From Bacteroidaceae bacterium (GTDB lineage Bacteria > Bacteroidota > Bacteroidia > Bacteroidales > Bacteroidaceae), in the NCBI GenBank assembly GCA_017617315.1, contig JAFZWM010000016.1, positions 1 through 54,454 of the forward strand: a stretch of DNA of 54,454 nt. Reading direction: 5' to 3'. Shown here piece after piece: positions 44,427-54,319 of the stretch; position 1 is the first letter of the stretch, and each line of letters starts with the position of its first letter. The notes under the pieces were generated by a model that was given only the letters and a program-made list of their open reading frames with translations, searched no databases and was not told the DNA's origin. The position numbers and the translations under genes are program-made.

Positions 44427-46772
44427 ATGAAAAAACTTTCTGTAATATTCGTAATGCTGGCATTGGCTTTTGTTGCCAAGGCTCAGGAGAGTTCAGATTT
44501 TGCAATGTACAACAGCAGCCCGTCGGCTCTGTATTTCAGCAAGAATGAGCCCGAAGTGGTTCACACGGCCGTGTCGCTGTTCAAGGACGATGTGAAGGCG
44601 GTTTTCGGCAACGAACTGAAATCGGCCAACATCGCCAATGCCGACATACTGATTGGCTCGCTCGCCAACAACGAGTGGCGCAAGTGGGCATCATCAAACA
44701 AGATATCAACCGATTCGCTCACGGCACATGCCGAAGCGTTTTTGCTGAAGGTAATTCATACCTCAAAAAAGCCTCAGCTCCTGATTTTGGGAAGCGACAA
44801 GCGCGGCGCAGCATACGGCGTGCTTTCATTCTCGCGGATGCTTGGCGTGTCGCCTTGGCATTGGTGGGCAGACTGCGTGCCAGAGAAGAGAAACGAATAC
44901 GTGCTCGATTCTGAATTCGAGCTGTTCGACTATCCGAAGGTGGCCTACCGCGGAATATTTGTCAACGACGAGGACTGGGGCATGGCTCCGTGGTCGAGCG
45001 AGAACTACGAACCGCGTATGCGCTCGCAGAACGGCGGCAGCGAAGACATCGTAAAGGGTGAAATAGGACCTTACACGCACGAGCGCATCTTCGAACTTCT
45101 TCTGCGCCTCAAGGCAAACACATTCTGGCCGGCCATGCACGAGTGCTCAAAGCCTTTCTACAAGGTCGAGGGCAACCGCGAGATGGCGCGCAAGTACGGA
45201 ATCATCATCAGCACAAGTCATTGCGAGCCTATGATGCGCAACACCAACGGCGAGTGGAAGCTCGACGGAAAGGGCGAGTATGATTTCATTCATAACTCCG
45301 GAAACGTTAAGAGTTTCTGGCAGAAACGACTCGACGAGGTAAAGGACGACGACTGCATCTTCACCCTCGGAATGCGAGGCGTTCACGACAGCGGAATGAA
45401 GGGCGCATCGTCTCTGAAAGAGCGCGTTGAGGCTCTTCAGAAAATCATCGGCACGCAGCGCGACATGCTTTCGGCCACAACCCGAAGGAATCTCGAAGGC
45501 ATCCCGCAGCAGTTCATTCCTTACAAGGAGGTGCTCGAATGTTATGAGAACGGCTTGAAAGTTCCTGACGACGTTACCCTGATGTGGTGCGACGACAACT
45601 ACGGATATATCCGCCACTTCCCAACTGCCGAGGAGCGCAGCCGCAAGGGTGGAAACGGAATTTATTATCATCTCAGCTATTGGGGACGACCTCACGATTA
45701 TCTGTGGCTGGCATCAACCCATCCCGAGATGATGCAGAGCGAGATGAACCGCGCATACAACAGCGGCATCCGCAACACTTGGATCGTAAACGTGGGCGAC
45801 ATCAAGCCTGCCGAATATCTCACGTCGCTCTTCCTCGACATGGCATGGGACATCGAGAAGGTTAACGACGAGGGCTTGAACAAGCATCGTGCCGACTGGT
45901 ATGCCGAGCAGGTTCATGTTACCGACCGCCGTCTGGCAGTAGTGTGGGATTTGTATTACGACCTTTGTTTCAGTTGCCGTCCAGAGTTTCTTGGCGGCAC
46001 GCGCACCGAGGAGAAAGACCCGGCATGGAAGCAGGTTAGAGACCTGAACATGAACGAGAAGGACATAAAAGACCGTCTGGCAAAGGTCGACAGAATGCTC
46101 CGTACGTTCGACATCGTGGAGAGCACAAGTTCGTACACAAAGAGTCCGGCTTGGTTCGAGCTGGTTTCTTATCCAGTTCTTGCCGTGGCCACGATGAACC
46201 AGAAGATGCTCGGCGCGCAGCTTGCCCGACACGGCTTGGTAAGCTGGGATGTTCCCGAAGATGCTCAGGCCGGAATCTCTGCCCTCTGCCGCCGCTACAA
46301 CAGTTTCCTCGACGGCAAGTGGAAGGGGATGATTGATTACGAACCTCGCAATCTGCCTGTGTTCAAGCCTGTTACCCGAACAACGCTTTCAACCCCAATG
46401 CCAAAGGGCGAGACGGGCGAAGTCATCTTCGAGTCGTACGAGTCGTGCGTAGGCTACAACGTAAAGAAGAACGCCACGGCATCGTTCGAGGTTGAGGCCG
46501 AGCAGGACAAGCCGCTCACCATAGAGGTCAGACTTCTGCCAATCCATCCGTCGGAGGCTGACGGAAAGCTCGAATACAAGATAAAGTTCGGCGGCGTTGA
46601 GCAGACTGCCAGCATTCGCACCTACGACCGCGACGAGGAGTGGAAGCTGAATGTTCTTCGCAATTATTCTTCAAAGCAATTTACATTTACGCCAAAGCAA
46701 AGTGGAAAAACCTATATAACAATAACTCCTCTGTTCGACGGATTCAAGGTTCAGAAGATTATTGTAAGATGA
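44427..46772 (+). CDS. Glycoside hydrolase family 115 (xylan alpha-glucuronidase)
   Basis: A 781-residue exported enzyme with signal peptide MKKLSVIFVMLALAFVAKAQ. I chose the ATG at 44427, since the in-frame ATG at 44388 lies inside the terminator stem. GH115 hallmarks include GVSPWHWWADCVPEKR, FVNDEDWGMAPWS, HERIFELLLRLKANTFWPAM and ISTSHCEPMMRN. GH115 enzymes remove (4-O-methyl-)glucuronic acid from xylan side chains. It is shorter than many GH115 proteins because the C-terminal beta domain is small. It has no sorting domain, so it is probably periplasmic. Only 3 bases separate it from priA. Confidence 0.9.
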   Translation: MKKLSVIFVMLALAFVAKAQESSDFAMYNSSPSALYFSKNEPEVVHTAVSLFKDDVKAVFGNELKSANIANADILIGSLANNEWRKWASSNKISTDSLTAHAEAFLLKVIHTSKKPQLLILGSDKRGAAYGVLSFSRMLGVSPWHWWADCVPEKRNEYVLDSEFELFDYPKVAYRGIFVNDEDWGMAPWSSENYEPRMRSQNGGSEDIVKGEIGPYTHERIFELLLRLKANTFWPAMHECSKPFYKVEGNREMARKYGIIISTSHCEPMMRNTNGEWKLDGKGEYDFIHNSGNVKSFWQKRLDEVKDDDCIFTLGMRGVHDSGMKGASSLKERVEALQKIIGTQRDMLSATTRRNLEGIPQQFIPYKEVLECYENGLKVPDDVTLMWCDDNYGYIRHFPTAEERSRKGGNGIYYHLSYWGRPHDYLWLASTHPEMMQSEMNRAYNSGIRNTWIVNVGDIKPAEYLTSLFLDMAWDIEKVNDEGLNKHRADWYAEQVHVTDRRLAVVWDLYYDLCFSCRPEFLGGTRTEEKDPAWKQVRDLNMNEKDIKDRLAKVDRMLRTFDIVESTSSYTKSPAWFELVSYPVLAVATMNQKMLGAQLARHGLVSWDVPEDAQAGISALCRRYNSFLDGKWKGMIDYEPRNLPVFKPVTRTTLSTPMPKGETGEVIFESYESCVGYNVKKNATASFEVEAEQDKPLTIEVRLLPIHPSEADGKLEYKIKFGGVEQTASIRTYDRDEEWKLNVLRNYSSKQFTFTPKQSGKTYITITPLFDGFKVQKIIVR

Positions 46773-46775
46773 TAA

Positions 46776-49241
46776 ATGGAGACATTTGTTGATGTTATAA
46801 TGCCGCTGCCTCTTGCGGCAACCTTTACTTATTCGGTGCCCGATGATTTGGCATCGCAGGTGGCAAGGGGCAGCAGGGTGATTGTTCCCTTCGGACGAAA
46901 GAAAATCTACACCGCCATTGTCGAGAACGTACATTTCTGCCGTCCCGAAGGCTATGAGGTTAAGGAAATATACGAGGTTCTTGATTCAGAGCCTATTCTT
47001 CTGCCCGTGCAGTTCAAGTTCTGGGAGTGGATTTCAGAATACTATCTCTGCACCAAGGGCGAGGTGTACAAGGCTGCCGTGCCGTCGGGACTAAAACTCG
47101 AGAGCGAGACGCTCATCGAACTGAATCCCGACTTTGTAGCCGATGCGCCTCTGCCCGAGCGCGAGCAGAAGATTCTCGACCTTCTTTCCGACGGAAAGGA
47201 GAAGCCCGTAACGCTCATAGAGAAGGAACTGAAGGCAAAATCGTTGCTTGCCGTCGTGAAAAAGCTTCTTGAGAAGGAAGCCGTTTTTATTCACGAGTCG
47301 GTAAGGCGAAACTACAAGCCTAAGACCGAACTTCACGTCCGCCTTTCGAGTGCCGTTTCGTGCAACGAGAAGGTTCTGAACATGCAGATTGATGCCCTCA
47401 AGCGTGCCCCTAAGCAGCAGATGATGCTGCTCGACTATCTTTCGCGCTCTGGCTGTCTAAACAAAGCCATTCCCGACGAGGTTAGCAAGAAAGACCTTCT
47501 TGCCAACGGAGCATCAACGGCGGCTTTCACGTCGCTGGTCGATAAGGGAATCTTCGAGACTTACCAGTACGAGATTGGCCGACTGCGCGATTCGGACTTA
47601 AAACTCAACGACTTGCATCCGCTAAGCGAGGCGCAGCAGAATGCCTATAACGCCATTCTGGGCAGTTTTATGGAGAAGAACGTGTGCCTGTTCCACGGCG
47701 TTACGTCGAGCGGAAAGACCGAGGTCTACATCCATCTTATCCAGAAGGTTCTCGAGGCCGGAAAGCAGGCTCTCTATCTCTTGCCCGAAATAGCCCTCAC
47801 AACGCAGATTACCGAAAGGTTGCGGAGTGTTTTCGGCAATCGTCTGGGCATTTATCACTCCAAATATCCCGATGCCGAGCGCGTAGAAATCTGGAACAAG
47901 ATGCTTTCAGAGAAGGCTTACGACATTGTCGTGGGCGTCCGTTCGTCTGTCTTCCTGCCGTTCCGCCGTCTCGGACTCGTCATTGTGGACGAGGAGCACG
48001 AGACTACCTACAAACAGCAAGACCCGGCTCCGCGTTATCATGCGCGCAATTCGGCAATCGTTCTGGCTTCGATGTACGGCGCGAAAACGCTTCTCGGAAC
48101 GGCAACTCCATGCCTTGAGAGTTTCTACAACGCCGCCACGGGCAAGTATGCGTATGTCGAACTCAGCACGCGCTACAAGTCTATCCAACTGCCCGAGATA
48201 AAGGTGGTGGACATCAAGGATTTGCGCAAGCGAAAGCTGATGACAGCCGTCAATCCCTTCTCGCCCGACTTGCTCGCCGCCATTCGCGAGGCCCTCGAAA
48301 ACAAGGAACAGGTTATCTTGTTCCAGAACCGTCGCGGCTATGCTCCCGTGGTTGAGTGCAACACCTGCGGATGGGTTCCGCGATGCAAGAACTGCGACGT
48401 GAGTCTTACTTATCACAAGGGGCTAAACATGCTCACTTGCCATTACTGCGGATATACCTATCAGCTTCCGCAGAAATGCCCGGCTTGCGAAGGCTTGGAG
48501 ATTCGCAGCATCGGCTTCGGCACGGAAAAGATTGAGGACGAAATTCAGAAGATTTTCCCGGATGCAAGGGTGGCACGAATGGATCTCGACACGACTCGTA
48601 CCCGAACGGCGTATGAGCGCATAATCGACGATTTCCAGAATCATCGGACCGACATTCTCATCGGAACTCAGATGGTTTCGAAGGGATTGGATTTTGACCG
48701 CGTGAGCGTTGTTGGTATCCTCAATGCCGACACAATGCTCAATTATCCCGATTTCAGAGCCTACGAGCGCGCCTTTCAGATGATGGCGCAGGTGGCTGGG
48801 CGTGCCGGACGCAAGCACAAGCAAGGTAGGGTATTCCTTCAGACTAAGAATGCCGACTTGCCGATAATCCGTCAGGTTGTGCGTAACGACTATGCCCAGA
48901 TGTATCAGGAGCAGATGGAGGAGCGCCAGTTGTTCCACTATCCGCCGTTCTACCGCGTCATAACCGTTGCGCTAAAGCATCGCCAGCCCGAAACCGTCGA
49001 GGCTCTTGCGCGCGATATGGCCCAGCGGCTTCGTGCCGTTCTGGGCGAGAGGGTGCTCGGTCCTGACAAGCCAGCCGTGGCGCGCATCCAGCTTCTGTAT
49101 ATCCGGAATATAGTCATAAAAATCGAGAACAACCTTTCTCTGAAGGCTGTCCGCGAGCATCTTCTGCGCATCAGGCAGGAGGAACTGATGCAGGAGTCGT
49201 TCCGTTCGGCAATAATCTATTATGATGTAGACCCGATGTAG
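46776..49241 (+). CDS. priA: Primosomal protein N' (replication restart helicase PriA)
   Basis: An 821-residue superfamily 2 helicase that reloads the replisome at collapsed forks. The N-terminal DNA-binding domain starts VDVIMPLPLAATFTYSVPDD. Walker A GVTSSGKT is at about 308-315 and the DEEH box near 404. The paired zinc ribbons CNTCGWVPRCKNC and CHYCGY through CPACEG lie at about 528-568. The C-terminal helicase motif IGTQMVSKGLDFDRVSVV follows. Its location directly behind a GH115 gene is probably incidental. It ends one base from the convergent HD gene. Confidence 0.96.
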   Translation: METFVDVIMPLPLAATFTYSVPDDLASQVARGSRVIVPFGRKKIYTAIVENVHFCRPEGYEVKEIYEVLDSEPILLPVQFKFWEWISEYYLCTKGEVYKAAVPSGLKLESETLIELNPDFVADAPLPEREQKILDLLSDGKEKPVTLIEKELKAKSLLAVVKKLLEKEAVFIHESVRRNYKPKTELHVRLSSAVSCNEKVLNMQIDALKRAPKQQMMLLDYLSRSGCLNKAIPDEVSKKDLLANGASTAAFTSLVDKGIFETYQYEIGRLRDSDLKLNDLHPLSEAQQNAYNAILGSFMEKNVCLFHGVTSSGKTEVYIHLIQKVLEAGKQALYLLPEIALTTQITERLRSVFGNRLGIYHSKYPDAERVEIWNKMLSEKAYDIVVGVRSSVFLPFRRLGLVIVDEEHETTYKQQDPAPRYHARNSAIVLASMYGAKTLLGTATPCLESFYNAATGKYAYVELSTRYKSIQLPEIKVVDIKDLRKRKLMTAVNPFSPDLLAAIREALENKEQVILFQNRRGYAPVVECNTCGWVPRCKNCDVSLTYHKGLNMLTCHYCGYTYQLPQKCPACEGLEIRSIGFGTEKIEDEIQKIFPDARVARMDLDTTRTRTAYERIIDDFQNHRTDILIGTQMVSKGLDFDRVSVVGILNADTMLNYPDFRAYERAFQMMAQVAGRAGRKHKQGRVFLQTKNADLPIIRQVVRNDYAQMYQEQMEERQLFHYPPFYRVITVALKHRQPETVEALARDMAQRLRAVLGERVLGPDKPAVARIQLLYIRNIVIKIENNLSLKAVREHLLRIRQEELMQESFRSAIIYYDVDPM

Positions 49242-49242
49242 T

Positions 49243-51312
49243 CTATTTCTTCTTTGACTTTCTTTTCAGTTCGGGATAGCTTACCCTAAGGTGGTAGATG
49301 CTCTTCAGTTTCTCTTTCAGAACCGATTTTGTAGTGGCAATGTCCTTGAAGGTGATAGGACATTCCTTGAAGAATCCGTAGCTTGTCTGCTCGTCGATAA
49401 TTCTCTCGACAAGCTTGCTTATGCTCTCGTCGGTATATTCCTTCAGCGAGCGCGAAGCCGCCTCTACCGAGTCTACCATCATCAGTATGGCCTGTTCCTT
49501 TGTCTGCGGATTCGGTCCCGGATAGGTAAAGTCTTTTATTTCAACCTCCTCGTCGGGATGAGCATTCTTGTAAGTTATGTAGAAGTATTTCGTAACGCCG
49601 TTTCCGTGGTGCGTGCGGATGAAATCCTTTATCACTTCCGGAAGATTGTACTTGTCGGCAATTCTCAGTCCGTCCACAACGTGGTCGATGATGATTTCCG
49701 CGCTTGTGTGGCAGTCGTTCAGCTCGTCGTGTGGATTCACGCCGCCCAGTTGGTTTTCTGTAAAGAAGGCTGGCCGGTAAAGTTTTCCGATGTCGTGATA
49801 GAGTGCGCCCGTCCTTACAAGCTGACTCTTTGCGCCTATGCTGTTGGCAACCGCCGCCGCAAGATTGGCAACCTGCATGGAGTGGTTGAACGTTCCCGGA
49901 ACGGCTTCTGAAAGTCTTCTGAGCACGTCGTTGTTTACGTTAGACAGCTCGATGAGCGTTACGTTAGACAGGAATCCGAACCATTTTTCGAGATAGACGA
50001 GCAGCGGATAGGTGAGCAGAAGCAGCATTCCGTTGATGATGTAGTTCTGATACATGGCGATGTCGAGCTTAGACAAGTCGTGAACCTGAATAAGCTGGAT
50101 GGAGAAGAAGCATACGCAGTATGTAACCAGCACGAGGAATGCCGAGCGCACAATCTGCGAGCGTTGCGACAGCTCGCGCAGAGAGTATATGGCAACGAGT
50201 CCGGCAAGAGCCTGGACAATAACGAACTCATATCTGTACTCGAGCATCTCCGAGCATGTGAAGATTACAATCAGATGCGTTATGAATGCCGTTCGCGAGT
50301 CGAGAAACACCCTCAGGATGAGCGGAACCATCACGAACGGAAGCATGTTCACGTTCAGAATGCGGTATTTCACCATTACCGAGCACAGGAACACGAACGT
50401 GAAGATGCAGCATGCCAGAAGAATCATCGTGCTGATGCTTTCGAGATAGTCCTTGCGGTACATCGTCAGGAAGATGAAGAAGCAGAACATCTGTATTCCG
50501 CAGAAAAGAAGATGCCCTATGAACATTATGCCTTTGTTTGTCGAACTGTCCTGTTCGGTAAGATATCTCTTGTACGACTCTACCTTGCTTGCAATCTCCT
50601 CTGTAACAATCTCGCCGCGGTCTACAATCTTCTCGCCCGACTGGACATAGCCTCTCGCCTCCGATATGCTTGATTCGAGATCCCTTCGGGCTTCGTCCGA
50701 GCGTATTTTGTCGTAGATGTAGTTGGCTGTTATCAGGTCGCTTATGTCGAGCGACTGCATCATCGCCTTGCTAAAATGGATGGTGTCGGAGTTTATTATG
50801 TATTCGTAAGCCTTCTTTGGCGAGAACACGTCGGCGCTATTGCACGTTATGGCGTGGTTTCCGTCGGCCACCATGAAGGTGTAGTAGCTGTTGTTTCTAA
50901 GCATCGACATATCCTCGGTGCTTACTATTCCGCGCTCGTACACCGTGTTCAGCAGGTGCTTTATGTGGTTGAATGTCGCTTCGGGAATCTGGTCCTTCTG
51001 TGCAAGCAGTTTGTTTATCGATTGCGATTGTGCCGATATGCTTTTCTTGAAATACGGCTCGAAGCCAGCCATCACGCTGTCGCGCTCGCGCTTTATTACC
51101 GCGTCCGACTTGTAAACCGGAAAGCTGAATGTTGCCATCAGCCTGCTCGAATGCCAAGGCTTCTTCAGTTCATACTTCACGTTGAACATGTTTTCGCGTG
51201 GCATAACGTATGCAATCAGAATTGCCGTCAGGAAGAATATTGCGTATTTCAGCAGCGGGTTTTGTCCGTCATTCCAGCTGCCAAACTGTTTCTTTAGTGC
51301 GTTGACATTCAT
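49243..51312 (-). CDS. pgpH: PgpH-type 7TM HD-domain phosphodiesterase
   Basis: A 689-residue membrane protein. It has an N-terminal membrane segment (LLKYAIFFLTAILIAYVMP, ~19-37), an extracytoplasmic 7TM-HDED domain (~55-285), seven clustered membrane segments (~295-470), and a cytoplasmic HD domain with HSMQVANLAAAVANSIGAKS and the metal-binding YHDIGK (His506-Asp507). PgpH enzymes hydrolyse cyclic di-AMP, controlling potassium and turgor homeostasis. Substrate assignment is by family. It is divergent from gltX and shares the 100-base intergenic region. Confidence 0.88.
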   Translation of the reverse strand: MNVNALKKQFGSWNDGQNPLLKYAIFFLTAILIAYVMPRENMFNVKYELKKPWHSSRLMATFSFPVYKSDAVIKRERDSVMAGFEPYFKKSISAQSQSINKLLAQKDQIPEATFNHIKHLLNTVYERGIVSTEDMSMLRNNSYYTFMVADGNHAITCNSADVFSPKKAYEYIINSDTIHFSKAMMQSLDISDLITANYIYDKIRSDEARRDLESSISEARGYVQSGEKIVDRGEIVTEEIASKVESYKRYLTEQDSSTNKGIMFIGHLLFCGIQMFCFFIFLTMYRKDYLESISTMILLACCIFTFVFLCSVMVKYRILNVNMLPFVMVPLILRVFLDSRTAFITHLIVIFTCSEMLEYRYEFVIVQALAGLVAIYSLRELSQRSQIVRSAFLVLVTYCVCFFSIQLIQVHDLSKLDIAMYQNYIINGMLLLLTYPLLVYLEKWFGFLSNVTLIELSNVNNDVLRRLSEAVPGTFNHSMQVANLAAAVANSIGAKSQLVRTGALYHDIGKLYRPAFFTENQLGGVNPHDELNDCHTSAEIIIDHVVDGLRIADKYNLPEVIKDFIRTHHGNGVTKYFYITYKNAHPDEEVEIKDFTYPGPNPQTKEQAILMMVDSVEAASRSLKEYTDESISKLVERIIDEQTSYGFFKECPITFKDIATTKSVLKEKLKSIYHLRVSYPELKRKSKKK

Positions 51313-51372
51313 ACTATATAGCTTTTCTGTGCGAAAGTAATAAAATTCTGTGGTATATTGAAATAAAATGTA

Positions 51373-51380
51373 TACTTTTG
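51373..51380 (+). promoter_or_regulatory. -7 box of gltX
   Basis: TACTTTTG matches TAnnTTTG and lies 31 bases before the gltX start. The -33 region (TGTGG) is weak. Confidence 0.5.
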
Positions 51381-51411
51381 CAGCTAAAAATCAAATTACA
51401 TTACCATAATC

Positions 51412-52929
51412 ATGGCAGAAAGAAAAGTAAGAGTCCGTTTCGCTCCGAGTCCAACCGGAGCATTGCATATCGGCGGTGTGCGCACAGCCCTGTATAATTA
51501 CCTGTTTGCAAAGCAGCATGGCGGCGACCTCATCTTCCGTATCGAAGACACCGATTCTAACCGTTTTGTACCGGGTGCCGAGGAATATATCATCGAGTCG
51601 TTCAAGTGGCTGGGAATCAAGTTCGACGAAGGCGTAAGCTTCGGCGGAAACTACGGCCCGTATCGCCAGAGCGAGCGTCGCGATATCTACAAGAAATACG
51701 TTCAGCAGCTTCTCGACGCGGGCAAGGCATACATCGCCTTCGATACTCCCGAGGAACTTAACGCCAAGCGCGAGGAGATAAAGAACTTCCAGTACGATGC
51801 CTCTACCCGCATGATGATGCGCAACTCTCTTGCAATGCCAAAGGATGAGGTTGACAAGCTTATTGCCGACGGAACACAGTACGTCGTTCGTTTCAAGATT
51901 GAGCCGGGCGAGGAAGTTCATGTCGACGACCTTATCCGCGGCGACGTTAAGATTATGAGCGACATCCTCGACGACAAGGTTCTCTACAAGAGTGCCGATG
52001 AACTCCCTACATATCATCTTGCCAACATCGTGGACGACCATCTGATGGAGGTTACACACGTCATCCGTGGCGAGGAGTGGCTGCCAAGTGCTCCGCTTCA
52101 CGTTCTTCTCTACCGTGCCTTCGGTTGGGCTGATACAATGCCACGCTTCGCGCATCTTCCTTTGCTTCTCAAGCCAGACGGCAAGGGCAAGCTTAGCAAG
52201 CGCGACGGCGACCGTCTGGGATTCCCTGTGTTCCCTCTTGAGTGGCACGACCCTAAGACTGGCGAGGTGTCTTCGGGCTATCGCGAGAGCGGCTATCTCC
52301 CAGAGGCTGTCATCAACTTCCTTGCTCTTCTGGGCTGGAATCCGGGCAACGATCAGGAGATAATGACAATGGACGAGATGGTCAAGCTGTTCGACATAAG
52401 CAAGTGCAGCAAGGCCGGTGCCAAGTTCGACTATGTTAAGGGAACATGGTTCAACCACGAATATATCCTTCACAAGACAAACGAGGAGATTGCCGCTCTT
52501 TGGGCTCCTGTCGTTGCCGAGCATGGCGTAAACGAGAGCATCGAGCGCATCACCGAGGTTGTGGGCATGATGAAGGATCGCGTAAACTTCGTTAAGGAAC
52601 TTTGGGACTTGTGCTCATTCTTCTTTATCGCTCCGGAGACTTACGACGAGAAGACCATCAAGAAGCGCTGGAAGGAAGATTCTGCCGAGACTCTCACCAA
52701 GCTGATGGCAGTTCTCGAGCCTCTTGATGATTTCAGCATCGCTCATCAGGAAGAGGTTGTAATGAAGTGGATTGAGGACAATGGCTACAAGACTGGCGAT
52801 GTGATGAACGCATGGCGTCTCACACTCGTGGGCGAGGGCAAGGGTCCGCACATGTTTGATATTTCGGCATTCCTCGGCAAAGAAGAGACTCTTAACCGAA
52901 TGCGAAAGGCAATAGAGGTTCTGAAGTAA
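51412..52929 (+). CDS. gltX: Glutamyl-tRNA synthetase
   Basis: A 505-residue class I synthetase charging tRNA-Glu. The HIGH-like motif is HIGG (19-22) in [13 protein letters not shown], and the KMSKS-like motif is KLSKRDGD. The C-terminal anticodon-binding helical domain is complete. In Bacteroidota many genomes also have a glutaminyl enzyme, so discrimination is inferred. It is followed by waaA after 9 bases. GltX is the target of canonical HipA in E. coli, and a HipA-like kinase is encoded 14 kb upstream, though no link is shown. Confidence 0.95.
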   Translation: MAERKVRVRFAPSPTGALHIGGVRTALYNYLFAKQHGGDLIFRIEDTDSNRFVPGAEEYIIESFKWLGIKFDEGVSFGGNYGPYRQSERRDIYKKYVQQLLDAGKAYIAFDTPEELNAKREEIKNFQYDASTRMMMRNSLAMPKDEVDKLIADGTQYVVRFKIEPGEEVHVDDLIRGDVKIMSDILDDKVLYKSADELPTYHLANIVDDHLMEVTHVIRGEEWLPSAPLHVLLYRAFGWADTMPRFAHLPLLLKPDGKGKLSKRDGDRLGFPVFPLEWHDPKTGEVSSGYRESGYLPEAVINFLALLGWNPGNDQEIMTMDEMVKLFDISKCSKAGAKFDYVKGTWFNHEYILHKTNEEIAALWAPVVAEHGVNESIERITEVVGMMKDRVNFVKELWDLCSFFFIAPETYDEKTIKKRWKEDSAETLTKLMAVLEPLDDFSIAHQEEVVMKWIEDNGYKTGDVMNAWRLTLVGEGKGPHMFDISAFLGKEETLNRMRKAIEVLK

Positions 52930-52938
52930 GCAAAGGGA

Positions 52939-54159
52939 ATGTATAGTTTTGTAATTTACATATATGTCATTGGCGTGCGCATAGCCTCGCTCTTCAGCAA
53001 GAAGGTAAGGCTCATGGTAAACGGCCATAGACAGACCTTCAAGATTTTGCGTGAGCAAATAAGGAAGGACGAAAGATACATCTGGTTTCATGCAGCCTCG
53101 CTCGGCGAGTTCGAGCAGGGCAGACCGATGATGGAGCGCGTGCGCAAGGAGCATCCTGAATACAAGATTCTGCTCACGTTCTTCTCTCCGTCGGGATACG
53201 AGGTCAGGAAGAACTACGACGGCGCAGATGTCATCTGCTATCTTCCGCTCGATACTCCTACCAACGTGCATCGGTTCTTCAAGTGCGTGAAGCCCGAGAT
53301 GGCATTCTTCATAAAGTACGAGTTCTGGCAGAACTATCTCAAGAAGTTGCAGAAGCTGGGAATCCCGACATATAGCGTGTCGTCAATATTCCGCAAGAAT
53401 CAGGTGTTCTTCCGCTGGTATGGCGGACGCTATCACAAGGTTCTTACACGCTTCACCCATCTCTTTGTGCAGAACGAGGAGAGCAAGCAGCTGCTGGCAA
53501 CTCTCGGCATACGCAATGTTACCGTTGTGGGCGATACCCGGTGCGACCGCGTCATCGACATCTTCCGCGAGGCAAAGCAGCTGCCGATAGTCGAGGCGTT
53601 CAAGCAGGGTCAGAAGACGTTTGTTGTCGGAAGTTCGTGGGGACCAGACGAGGATATCTACATCCCTTATTTCAACAATCGCAAGGATGTAAAGCTGATA
53701 ATCGCGCCCCATGTCATAAGCGAGGATCATCTGAAGGAGATTGAAGGAAAGCTCCAGATGAAGAGCATTCGCTATACCGATGCAACCGAAGAGAACGTGA
53801 AAGATGCCCAGTGTCTGATTATAAACTGCTTCGGATTACTCTCGTCTATATACCGATATGGCGAGGTTGCCTATGTTGGCGGAGGCTTCGGCGTTGGCAT
53901 TCATAATGTTCCCGAGGCTGCTGTCTACAGTATTCCGGTGATAATCGGTCCTAACAATAAGCGCTTCCAGGAGGCGCAGCATCTGCTGAAGGTTGGCGGT
54001 TGCTTCGAGATAACCGATTCAGCATCTTTCCTAAGCATCATCGGAAAGTTGCTCGACGATGAGGCTTTCCGTGCCGATGCCGGAGCAAAGGCTGGCAAGT
54101 ACATTCAGGAAAGTGCCGGAGCAAGCGACGCGATTTTCAAATCGATATTTTCAAATTGA
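52939..54159 (+). CDS. waaA: 3-deoxy-D-manno-octulosonic-acid (Kdo) transferase
   Basis: A 406-residue GT30 enzyme that adds Kdo to lipid A precursor on the cytoplasmic face of the inner membrane. The N-terminal anchor MYSFVIYIYVIGVRIASLFS is followed by WFHAASLGEFEQGRP with the conserved acidic residue, FIKYEFWQNYL, VGDTRCDRV and the C-terminal YVGGGFGVGIHNVPEAAVYS, matching the nucleotide-binding GT-B half. The stop codon lies inside the first bases of a dispersed repeat (copy C). Confidence 0.96.
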   Translation: MYSFVIYIYVIGVRIASLFSKKVRLMVNGHRQTFKILREQIRKDERYIWFHAASLGEFEQGRPMMERVRKEHPEYKILLTFFSPSGYEVRKNYDGADVICYLPLDTPTNVHRFFKCVKPEMAFFIKYEFWQNYLKKLQKLGIPTYSVSSIFRKNQVFFRWYGGRYHKVLTRFTHLFVQNEESKQLLATLGIRNVTVVGDTRCDRVIDIFREAKQLPIVEAFKQGQKTFVVGSSWGPDEDIYIPYFNNRKDVKLIIAPHVISEDHLKEIEGKLQMKSIRYTDATEENVKDAQCLIINCFGLLSSIYRYGEVAYVGGGFGVGIHNVPEAAVYSIPVIIGPNNKRFQEAQHLLKVGGCFEITDSASFLSIIGKLLDDEAFRADAGAKAGKYIQESAGASDAIFKSIFSN

Positions 54160-54240
54160 CAATTAGAAGTTGAAAGTTGAGATTTGAAAATTGAAATTTC
54201 TTTTTTTCATTATTGTCAATTGTGCATTGTCAATAATGAA
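54154..54240. repeat. Dispersed AT-rich repeat, copy C (reverse orientation)
   Basis: The reverse complement contains CAACTTTCAACTTCTAATTG, one change from the copy A block CAACTTTCAAGTTCTAATTG. It also carries ATTGTCAATTGTGCATTG and an inverted repeat CATTATTG / CAATAATG (54208-54215 with 54231-54238). It overlaps the waaA stop. Confidence 0.7.
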
Positions 54241-54266
54241 TTGTTTTTTAAAGTTTGGATTTGAAT

Positions 54267-54304
54267 GTTGTAAGGTTGCGGTTGTCAAACCGCAACCTTA
54301 CAAC
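54267..54304. terminator. Perfect 17-bp hairpin downstream of waaA
   Basis: GTTGTAAGGTTGCGGTT (54267-54283) is perfectly complementary to AACCGCAACCTTACAAC (54288-54304), with loop GTCA. It could terminate gltX-waaA transcription, but no T-run follows, so it may instead be part of the repeat complex. Confidence 0.45.
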
Positions 54305-54319
54305 GTATTATGAGGGTAG

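Noticed and set aside
51391-52524. A 377-codon minus-strand open frame opposite gltX
   Set aside because: It is a shadow of the strongly coding gltX gene. It shows no family motif and gltX is complete.
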